Assembly (NCBI GenBank): GCA_019636655.1
Contig: JAHBXB010000001.1
Coordinates: 1-64,000, forward strand
Source: Phycisphaeraceae bacterium
GTDB lineage: Bacteria; Planctomycetota; Phycisphaerae; Phycisphaerales; UBA1924
Direction: 5' to 3'
Length of the DNA: 64,000 nucleotides
In this document: piece by piece, positions 33,456-40,549 of the stretch
Position numbering within the stretch: position 1 is the first letter of the stretch
Layout of the letters: every line of letters starts with the position of its first letter
Position numbers and translations under genes: made by a program
The notes under the pieces: model-generated
What the model saw: the letters and a program-made list of their open reading frames with translations, nothing else
Database searches by the model: none
Told to the model about the DNA's origin: nothing

Positions 33456-34604
33456 CTACTCCCAGGCGACGAGCAGCTCGGGATTGTCGACCCAGGCCAC
33501 AAAGTAGGGATGCGCTGCGCCACGGCGGATCATGAGGATCGCAAACGGTCCGTCGCAGATCATCCGCTTGGGATCCCGCGGCATCGGTGCACTGGTAACA
33601 ACGCCGATCGCCGCCTCGCTCTTGAGCACGGCCCCACGTTCGTCGAGGCGGAACCGGATGTTCTGCATCGCCTCGTCGATTACCCCGCGGGTCGAGGTGC
33701 CGACGATCTCCCTCCCGATCAACTCATGAAAACTGCGGGTGATGTCGAAGTTGAGGAGCGGGACGATCAACACGTCATCGCTGCCAAACTGGATCGGCCT
33801 CGCGCCGGGATCCCCGCCGCCGGCTCCCTCGGACACGAGCGATCCGACGATACATGCAGCCGTGTCGGCCAGCGTGCCGCCGGGTTCAAGGCGCGCGAGC
33901 ACGAGCCGGTCGCCGGCGGAGGTGCTCTTGAGTTCGACGACCCAGTCGGTCGGTGAGTCGTAGCGGTGTACGATGATCTGGTCCGCGATCTTCGAGCGGT
34001 TCGGGAGATTACCGCCGCTCCAGAGCCCGAAGGAAGCGAGCCGTTTGTCATTGAAGACCAGGGGCACCGTGCGTCGCATGAACGGGTGAGCGAACGACAG
34101 GTTCTTGAAGAGATACGTGTACGCCAGGATGCGATCCGGTGGGATGCTCTCGGGGAGCATGCTCGGCGAGGCCGCTCCGCCGAACGTGTCGTTGAGTCGC
34201 GATCGGATTGCCCCGATGATGCCGTCGCGCCCGAACCCCGCCATGGCGACAAACGACGCCGAATCCAGGTCCGCGCGGCCCTGCGGAGCCCTGTTCAATA
34301 GCTCGACGATTGGGGGGTCGCCATCGACGTGGACCGGCGGTCCCATGACAGACACAAGCTCGTTCCATGCAAGCTGGAAGGTTGAGCACCAGAGCAGACT
34401 GGTGCCCGGCGCTTGAGGCTGGCTGAGCGTCGCCGCGACCACCGTGTGCTTGAGGTCCCCGTCGGCGTCCTTGGCAACGAGCGAGGGCCTGCCCAGAACG
34501 TCATCATGACTCCGGGGGGGATCGACCGAGCAGCCGATCGCGAGAACGGCCGCCGTGGCAACAACTGTGTGCATCACCCGGGTCGCGGCAGTTGTCATCA
34601 TCAT
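33456..34604 (-). CDS. Serpin-like lipoprotein
   Basis: 382 residues; lipobox AIGC with Cys25. The body shows serpin landmarks in order: a start helix LLWCSTFQLAWNEL; the sheet-C strands with VLIVPLLNFDITRSFHELIG; residues about 321-335 DERGAVLKSEAAIGV matching the reactive-loop hinge; a 12-15 residue loop with PMPRDPKR; and the C-terminal strands GPFAILMIRRG...YFVAWVDNP that align with the serpin FLFLIR...FMGRVVNP ending. The hinge has Val-Leu-Lys where inhibitory serpins prefer small residues, so it may be non-inhibitory. If exposed on the envelope it could trap or bind proteases. The assignment is from motif reading only. Confidence 0.6.
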   Translation of the reverse strand: MMMTTAATRVMHTVVATAAVLAIGCSVDPPRSHDDVLGRPSLVAKDADGDLKHTVVAATLSQPQAPGTSLLWCSTFQLAWNELVSVMGPPVHVDGDPPIVELLNRAPQGRADLDSASFVAMAGFGRDGIIGAIRSRLNDTFGGAASPSMLPESIPPDRILAYTYLFKNLSFAHPFMRRTVPLVFNDKRLASFGLWSGGNLPNRSKIADQIIVHRYDSPTDWVVELKSTSAGDRLVLARLEPGGTLADTAACIVGSLVSEGAGGGDPGARPIQFGSDDVLIVPLLNFDITRSFHELIGREIVGTSTRGVIDEAMQNIRFRLDERGAVLKSEAAIGVVTSAPMPRDPKRMICDGPFAILMIRRGAAHPYFVAWVDNPELLVAWE

Positions 34605-34631
34605 CGCTGGGCCCCTTCGCGCTTGGTCGAC

Positions 34632-36647
34632 TCAGTCCCCCTGGTCGAGAACCGCCATGAACGCCTCCTGCGGGATCTCGACGCTGCCGATGGCCTTCAT
34701 CCGCTTCTTGCCCTCTTTCTGCTTCTCGAGGAGCTTCCGCTTGCGGCTGACGTCCCCGCCGTAGCACTTGGCGGTGACGTTCTTCCGGAAGGCCTTGATG
34801 GTCTCGCGGGCGATGATCTTGCCGCCGATGGCGGCCTGCACGGGGATCTCGAACTGGTGGCGGGGGATCTGCTCGCGGAGCTTGGAGACCAGGAGCCTGC
34901 CGCGGCGCTCGGCGTGATCGCGGTGGACGATGACCGAGAGCGCCTCCACGGGCTCACCGTTGACAAGGATGTCGAGCTTGACGAGGGTGTCCGAGCGGTA
35001 GCCGCCGTTCTCCGAGACCAGCTCGTAGTCCATGGTGCCGTAGCCGCTGGTGATGCTCTTGAGCTTGTCGTAGAAGTCGTAGATGATCTCCGCGAGGGGG
35101 ATCTCGAACGAGAGCATGTCCCGGGCGTCGGAAACAAACGTCTGGTGCTTGTAGACCCCCCGGCGCTCCAGGCACAGCTTCATGATGTCGCCGATGTAGT
35201 GCTTGGGCAGGATGATGTCGACGCGGCAGATCGGCTCGCGGATCTCGTCGATGAGCCCCGGATCGGGCAGGTCGGCGGGGTTGTGAACCTCCAGGAGCAG
35301 CCGGCCTTCCTTTAGGGTGGAGCCCGGCGTGCCTCCCTCCTCGAGAACGCGGATGTCCGAGGTGGCCCGCTTGCCGGACTTGAGTGTCGCCACGGTCGTG
35401 CGGGCGACGACGCGGTAGGAGACCGTGGGCGCGGTCTGCACGATCTCGACACCCCCCTCGCGCTCCAGCCGTTCCTGGACGATGTCCATGTGGAGCAGCC
35501 CGAGAAACCCGCAGCGGAACCCGAAGCCCAGAGCATCCGAGTGCACCGGCATGAACGTGAAACTCGAGTCGTTGAGCGACAGCTTCTCCATCGCCTCGCG
35601 GAGCTGCTCGAAGTCGTTGCCCTTCTGGTCCTCGGTGGTGGCGGGATAGAAGTCGCAGAAGACCATCTGCATCGGGGGCTTGTAGCCCGGGAGCGCCTCG
35701 CCGGCCGGGTCGTGCTCCAGCGTGATGGTGTCGCCGATCCGCACATCTTTCAGCGAGCGGATGGCCGCGACGACGTACCCGGTCTCGCCCGGAGATAGGG
35801 TCTGCACGCGGACCGGCTTGGGTGTGTACTTGCCGAGCTCAGTGATCTGGAACGTGCGGCCGGTCCCCATCATCCGGATCTTGTCGCCGACCTTGATGGC
35901 CCCGCCCTCCCCGTGCGTCCCTCCGTCGAAGACACGCACGTACACGATGACGCCGCGGTAGTCGTCGTACACCGCATCGAAGATCAGCCCACGCGTCTGG
36001 GTGACGACGGGCTTGCGCGGCGGGGGAAACTTCTCGCACACCGCGGCGAGCAGTTGAGCAATGCCGACGCCCGTCTTGGCGGACACGTAGATGCAGTCCT
36101 CCGCCGCGATTCCGAGCACCTGCTCGATCTCCATCGCCACCTCCTCGGGACGGGCGGAGGGGAGATCGATCTTGTTCACAACCGGGACGATCTTCAGATC
36201 TTCGTTGATCGCGAGGTAGGCGTTGACCACCGTCTGGGCCTGGACCCCCTGGGTGGCGTCGACGACCAGGATCGCCCCCTCGCAGGCCTTCAGGGCCCGC
36301 GAGACCTCGTAGTTGAAGTCCACGTGCCCCGGCGTATCGATGAAGTTGAGCATAAACAGCTCGCCCGCGGCGGCCGGGCCGGCCTCGTCCTCGCCGGCTG
36401 AGTCGCCGCCGGGGGCGGTGTCGGACCGGAGCTGGTCGCTCGTATCGCCGGGGGCGTGCCGGTGGAAGACCGTGACGGCCGAAGCCTTGATCGTGATGCC
36501 CCGCTCACGCTCGATGTCCATGGAATCGAGGATCTGCTCCTTCGCTTCTCGTGCTGAGACGGCATTGGTCGCTTGGAGGAGCCTGTCGGCCAGCGTGGAC
36601 TTGCCGTGGTCGATGTGCGCGATGATGGAGAAGTTACGGATCTGCAT
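34632..36647 (-). CDS. lepA: Elongation factor 4 (LepA)
   Basis: 671 residues from the ATG at 36647, where EF4 proteins begin (MQIRNFSIIAHIDHGKST); the ORF is open far upstream without support. GTPase motifs: G1 AHIDHGKS (10-17), G3 DTPGH (about 104-108), G4 NKID. The C-terminal LepA-specific domain is complete, with KCYGGDVSRKRKLLEKQKEGKKRMK. It promotes back-translocation/ribosome quality under stress. The loop between G2 (RERGITIKA) and the LNFIDTPGH strand is about 28 residues longer than in E. coli and is acidic/Gly/Ala-rich. The gene is divergent from gmhB-like 136 bp away. Confidence 0.97.
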   Translation of the reverse strand: MQIRNFSIIAHIDHGKSTLADRLLQATNAVSAREAKEQILDSMDIERERGITIKASAVTVFHRHAPGDTSDQLRSDTAPGGDSAGEDEAGPAAAGELFMLNFIDTPGHVDFNYEVSRALKACEGAILVVDATQGVQAQTVVNAYLAINEDLKIVPVVNKIDLPSARPEEVAMEIEQVLGIAAEDCIYVSAKTGVGIAQLLAAVCEKFPPPRKPVVTQTRGLIFDAVYDDYRGVIVYVRVFDGGTHGEGGAIKVGDKIRMMGTGRTFQITELGKYTPKPVRVQTLSPGETGYVVAAIRSLKDVRIGDTITLEHDPAGEALPGYKPPMQMVFCDFYPATTEDQKGNDFEQLREAMEKLSLNDSSFTFMPVHSDALGFGFRCGFLGLLHMDIVQERLEREGGVEIVQTAPTVSYRVVARTTVATLKSGKRATSDIRVLEEGGTPGSTLKEGRLLLEVHNPADLPDPGLIDEIREPICRVDIILPKHYIGDIMKLCLERRGVYKHQTFVSDARDMLSFEIPLAEIIYDFYDKLKSITSGYGTMDYELVSENGGYRSDTLVKLDILVNGEPVEALSVIVHRDHAERRGRLLVSKLREQIPRHQFEIPVQAAIGGKIIARETIKAFRKNVTAKCYGGDVSRKRKLLEKQKEGKKRMKAIGSVEIPQEAFMAVLDQGD

Positions 36648-36782
36648 GGGGGTGGAACCGGGGCCTCGGGAATGGGACAGTCGACAGGACGCGGGGGGGC
36701 CGGGGATGGTACGCGAGCGTGGGTCAGCCGCCGGCAAACGGAGCGGATTCCCGATGCGGCTCCCGTCGGAGTATCGTGGGGC

Positions 36783-37355
36783 ATGCGAAGAGCAGTGTTC
36801 CTGGACCGGGACGACACGTTGATCGCCACCCGGGAGGCCACCGCGGCGAGTACCCACCCGGGCGACCTCATCGATCCGGCTCTGGTTCGGCTGCTGCCGG
36901 GGGTCGCGGCGGGGTGTGAAAGGCTGCGAGAAGCCGGTCTGCTGCTCATCGTCATCAGCAACCAAGGGCTGGTCGCACGCGGCGTCGGGACCGTCGCAGA
37001 GGTCGATGCGGTCAATCGGCGAGTCAGGGAGTTGATCGAGCAGGGGGGGGGTCGGATCGATGCCACCTATTACTGTCCCTACCACCCAAAGGGGATCGTC
37101 CGCCCGTGGAACGTCGAGCATCCCTGGCGAAAGCCCGCGCCGGGCATGCTGCTCGAAGCGGCCGGCGATCTCGGCCTCGCAATCCCGCAGTGCTGGCTGA
37201 TCGGCGACTCCCCCCGCGATCGGGAAGCGGGCGTGGCCGCGGGGATGCCCGTGGAGCGAACGGTGCTGGTTGGAGAATCAGAGCGGTTCCGGTCCTTCGG
37301 TGAGGCGGCCGAGTGGGTCGCGTCGCAGGCGACCAGGGAGACGGAACCGGCCTGA
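36783..37355 (+). CDS. GmhB-like HAD phosphatase (heptose bisphosphate phosphatase)
   Basis: 190 residues from the ATG at 36783; TATCGT ends five bases before it and there is no Shine-Dalgarno. HAD motifs: DRDDTL (motif I), ISNQG (motif II), KPAPGM (motif III Lys) and GDSPRDREAG (motif IV). The middle CPYHP and the overall length fit D-glycero-D-manno-heptose 1,7-bisphosphate 7-phosphatase, but only one of the usual four zinc Cys is present (YYCPYHP, then HPWRKP instead of C-CRKP). The next gene is a heptosyltransferase, supporting an LPS-heptose role. Confidence 0.85.
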   Translation: MRRAVFLDRDDTLIATREATAASTHPGDLIDPALVRLLPGVAAGCERLREAGLLLIVISNQGLVARGVGTVAEVDAVNRRVRELIEQGGGRIDATYYCPYHPKGIVRPWNVEHPWRKPAPGMLLEAAGDLGLAIPQCWLIGDSPRDREAGVAAGMPVERTVLVGESERFRSFGEAAEWVASQATRETEPA

Positions 37356-37379
37356 CCGCGGGCTGCGCTGGAGGATTGG

Positions 37380-38489
37380 ATGGAGAGGCCGCTGAGATTG
37401 TTGGTCGTGCTTCCGTCGTGGGTCGGGGATGCCGTGATGGCGACCCCGGCGCTCCGGCTGCTGCGCGACTCGCTCAAGGGGAGTTTCATCGGCGCGCTGG
37501 CCCGGCCTGGCATCGACGACGTGCTCGCGGGCACAGGGTTGTTTGACCAGGTACACGTCGAACGGGCGAGGGGGGTCATGGGGCCGAAGAACGTCGCCGC
37601 GAAGATCCGCCCGATGCGGTACGGCGCGGCCTTGCTGCTCACCAACTCCTTCTCGACCGCCCTGATCACCCGCTTGGCGTTCATCCCGCGCCGGATCGGG
37701 TACGACCGGGACGCCCGCGGGTTGCTGCTGACCGAGCGGCTGCAGCCGGCCAGGCGCCAGGCGCCGCACCACGGCTTCGCGCCGGTCCCCGCGGTCGAGT
37801 ACTACCTGCGGGCGGCCCGAGCGGTGGTGGGGGGCGAGGCCGCCGCGGGCCGGCCACTCCAGCTGGAACTCGCGACTTCTGCGGCCGACGAGGCGATGGC
37901 GGACGAGATGCTCCGAAGGGCAACGCCGCCGTTGCACACAGGTCCGCGCCCGCTTGCCGTGCTGAATCCGGGTGCCAACAACGAGGCGAAGCGCTGGCCG
38001 GGAGAGCGGTTCGCACGAATCGGATCCCGCCTTGCGACAGAACACGGCATGAACGTCGTCGTGACCGGGGCGCCGGCCGAAGCGGAGCTCTGCGAAGAGA
38101 TCGCCGCGGAGTCACGTCGGCACGCCACCGATGCGGCCCCGATCGCGTCGCTCGCGGCTTTCGGCGGAACACTCGGAGCGCTCAAGGCGGTTGTCCGCCG
38201 CTGCGCGATCATGGTGACCAACGACACCGGGCCGCGTCACATCGCGGCGGCGTTCGGGGTGCCGCGGGTCGTCCTGTTCGGGCCGACCGACCGGCGCTGG
38301 ACAACGCTCCCCCACGATGATCGGGCGGAGGAACGCGAGATCCTGGCGGACCCAACGCTGCCCGACTCAGAGGTCGCCGACGATCATCCCGAGCGGTGTC
38401 GAATCGATCGGATCGAGTTCGGTCGCGTCGCAGAGGAGGTGGACTGTCTCCTCGCGGGTGTGCGAAGGCCGGATGCACCGATCGGATAG
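37380..38489 (+). CDS. Glycosyltransferase family 9 (heptosyltransferase II-like)
   Basis: 369 residues. GT9 features: N-terminal LLVVLPSWVGDAVMATPALRLLR, the KNVAAKIRPMRYGAALLLTNSFSTAL segment, GYDRDARGLLLTERL typical of WaaF, NPGANNEAKRWPGERFARI, and the nucleotide-sugar site TNDTGPRHIAAAFGVPRVVLFGPTD. It should transfer heptose from an ADP-heptose donor to the LPS inner core at the cytoplasmic face. It follows the GmhB-like gene by 24 nt, forming a small LPS unit, and indicates that this organism makes a heptose-containing outer-membrane glycolipid. Confidence 0.92.
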   Translation: MERPLRLLVVLPSWVGDAVMATPALRLLRDSLKGSFIGALARPGIDDVLAGTGLFDQVHVERARGVMGPKNVAAKIRPMRYGAALLLTNSFSTALITRLAFIPRRIGYDRDARGLLLTERLQPARRQAPHHGFAPVPAVEYYLRAARAVVGGEAAAGRPLQLELATSAADEAMADEMLRRATPPLHTGPRPLAVLNPGANNEAKRWPGERFARIGSRLATEHGMNVVVTGAPAEAELCEEIAAESRRHATDAAPIASLAAFGGTLGALKAVVRRCAIMVTNDTGPRHIAAAFGVPRVVLFGPTDRRWTTLPHDDRAEEREILADPTLPDSEVADDHPERCRIDRIEFGRVAEEVDCLLAGVRRPDAPIG

Positions 38490-38553
38490 ATCCGGTACCA
38501 TGGCCGGCGGGCGAGGAGAGCGGGGTTCACGACGAGATTGAGGGAAAGCGATA

Positions 38554-39537
38554 ATGGCGACGGCAGGACGGAACAGATGTTTTGCGGCGTCAGCACCCGT
38601 GCGTTCGACCACGGCCGGGGTCCTGGCAGCGGTCGCTGTATCGCTCACGCCGGGACTGGCCTCTTCCGCCGCGGCCCAGGAGGCGCCTGGCGCTGCGGCA
38701 TCGCCGCCGCCCTCGGCCAGTGTCAAGGCCGAGGCAGCGCCCGGCGCGAAGATCGAGGACGTCACGAACACCGAGCCGCGGCTCGAAATCGGGATTTCGC
38801 CCTACATCTGGCTGCCGAGCCTCACAGGCTCAATCACCGCGGCGGGGCAGAAGGCCGATGTCAATGCAACCTTCTTCGACATCCTCGGCGACACCGAGAC
38901 GGTGTTCGGACTCATGGGAGCGATTGATTTCAAGTATGACCGCGCAGTGTTCCAGATCGATGCATCGTGGATGTACGCGAAAGTCGAGGATCAGGAGGCT
39001 GTCGGGCTGGCGTCGCGGGGCACGCTCTCCGCGGACCTGAAGTCCAACATGACGTGGCTCGAGTTCTTCGGGGGCTACCGGTTTATTGACGAACGACTCG
39101 ACCGCGATCTGGAGTCGACCCGGCGTTTTTATCTTGACGGCATCGTTGGCGGCCGTGTCACGTTTCTGGACATGGAGGACACGCTGACTGCCAGTGCCGT
39201 CGTGACCCTTCCCGATGGGACCGTGCTGAATCCCGGGGAGTCGAGGACGTACAAACCCTCGGAGACATGGTTTGACCCGTTTGTGGGTCTCCGGATGGGC
39301 TTGGACTTCGCACCGGGATGGTCCTTGATAGTTCGAGGCGACGTCGGTGGCTTTGACGTCGGGTCGGACTTTTCATGGCAGGCGGCCGGGCTCGTGGGGT
39401 ACCGGTGGTACCACAAGGACTGGAGCATGGCCCTCTTCGGCGGCTTCCGCGCCCTCGGCCAGGATTACACCAACGGCAACTTCATCTGGGATGTCACGAC
39501 CTACGGCCCGCTGATCGGGATGGAGTTCGCGTTCTGA
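38554..39537 (+). CDS. Outer-membrane beta-barrel protein
   Basis: 327 residues; GAGGGAAAG precedes the ATG. A long signal region ends near SSAAAQEAPG (residue about 42), followed by a Pro/Ala linker, then alternating strands rich in aromatics: ISPYIWLPSLTGSI, KYDRAVFQIDASWMYAKV, FFGGYRFIDE, YLDGIVGGRVTFLD, DPFVGLRMGLDFAPGWSLIVRGDVGGF. The chain ends in GMEFAF with the C-terminal Phe used by the barrel assembly machinery. This suggests an 8-12 strand porin-like barrel. Ligand unknown. Encoded just after the LPS genes. Confidence 0.82.
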   Translation: MATAGRNRCFAASAPVRSTTAGVLAAVAVSLTPGLASSAAAQEAPGAAASPPPSASVKAEAAPGAKIEDVTNTEPRLEIGISPYIWLPSLTGSITAAGQKADVNATFFDILGDTETVFGLMGAIDFKYDRAVFQIDASWMYAKVEDQEAVGLASRGTLSADLKSNMTWLEFFGGYRFIDERLDRDLESTRRFYLDGIVGGRVTFLDMEDTLTASAVVTLPDGTVLNPGESRTYKPSETWFDPFVGLRMGLDFAPGWSLIVRGDVGGFDVGSDFSWQAAGLVGYRWYHKDWSMALFGGFRALGQDYTNGNFIWDVTTYGPLIGMEFAF

Positions 39538-39562
39538 GTTCCTCGGGGACGCGGGCTCGCCG

Positions 39563-39934
39563 TCAGTCCTGTCGGTCGTCAAGCACCTGCGACACCGAAA
39601 TGCCCGTCAGCCCATCCGAAAACACAAACCAGCGTGTCCGTGGGTAGGCCCGCTCCAGGCGACGGACGATCCGCACCAGCCGGTGGCGGTTCAGGATCAG
39701 CGCCGGATCCGAGATGTGGATCGAGCCCGCCTTGCAGTCCAGCTCCACGCGCCCCTTGGCCACAGGCTTGACCTCGGCGAACAGGTTGTCGTGGGACCAG
39801 TCGAGCCAGGAGGCATCCGGCTGGTCATACGCACGGCGGTCCTCGTGCAGCCGCCCGTCGTCGCCAAGGGCCCAGAGAGCAATGGGCCCAAAGCGCGGCC
39901 GGTGCCCAATATGGTGGTATTGCACGCGTGTCAT
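39563..39934 (-). CDS. Hypothetical protein
   Basis: 123 residues from the ATG at 39934, with AAGGGAG upstream; the frame is open further but only with Arg/Pro-rich filler. The sequence has Trp/His-rich stretches near the start (YHHIGHRPRFGPIALWALGDDGRLHEDR) and a basic segment LILNRHRLVRIVRRLERAYPRTRWF. It looks soluble. No family recognised. It converges on the outer-membrane protein gene 25 nt away. Confidence 0.6.
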   Translation of the reverse strand: MTRVQYHHIGHRPRFGPIALWALGDDGRLHEDRRAYDQPDASWLDWSHDNLFAEVKPVAKGRVELDCKAGSIHISDPALILNRHRLVRIVRRLERAYPRTRWFVFSDGLTGISVSQVLDDRQD

Positions 39935-40149
39935 GGCAGTGCGCTCCCTTTCCTGCGACCCGGCAGCGGCCCCGGGACGTCGTGGCAATACAGATCGGTC
40001 GGGAGAGTCCTGCGGATGAGTCCGCCGGTTCTGGTCTTGCCGGTTTCGCCATTTCGCCCGGCTGCGTGGACCGCAAGCGGCGGATAACTCGCGGGAAGGG
40101 CCTCCACCAGCCGTGGACAGAGTCACGGCCACCGTGTTCGAGGCCCGGG

Positions 40150-40177
40150 TTGACCGGGTGGCCGGACGCCGTACCAT
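40150..40177 (+). promoter_or_regulatory. Promoter candidate for tRNA-Ala
   Basis: TTGACC (40150-40155), 16 bp, TACCAT (40172-40177); the tRNA begins 28 nt after the -10. Confidence 0.6.
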
Positions 40178-40205
40178 GGAGGCGTCCGAAATCGCAACCC
40201 ATCCC

Positions 40206-40280
40206 GGGGGCGTAGCTCAGTTTTGGTAGAGCGCTTCCATGGCATGGAAGAGGTCGGGAGTTCGAGTCTCCTCGCCTCCA
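40206..40280 (+). tRNA. tRNA-Ala (anticodon GGC)
   Basis: 75 nt cloverleaf. Acceptor GGGGGCG pairs with CGCCTCC, giving the G3-U70 wobble that is the alanine identity element. D-arm GCTC...GAGC; anticodon stem CTTCC/GGAAG with loop ATGGCAT, anticodon GGC (reads GCC); T-arm GGGAG-TTCGAGT-CTCCT. Discriminator A at 40280. CCA is not encoded (TTC follows), so it must be added post-transcriptionally. Confidence 0.95.
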
Positions 40281-40549
40281 TTCCCGGGTAAACGTAGCCG
40301 AGCACGCGAGTGGCGTGCATCCGCCACACCGTTGGCGGCGCGGCCCTGAAGCTGGTCACGAGATGGTCAGTAACGACCACAGCGTCCAGTGCCAGCGCCT
40401 GTGCTTATGGCCAAGGCCCATTGACTTGTGCACAATCGCAACCAGCAGAACGCGATGCCGATCAGCGCGTTCAATAGGGCTATGCCGGCCTCTGGTACCC
40501 TTCCCACGGCAGATCCATACTGCCGACCTTTGGAACGGATGCGCCTTGC

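Noticed and set aside
36648-37121. N-terminal extension of lepA by 158 codons
   Set aside because: EF4 proteins start at MQIRNF; the extension overlaps the divergent GmhB-like gene and is compositionally a shadow.
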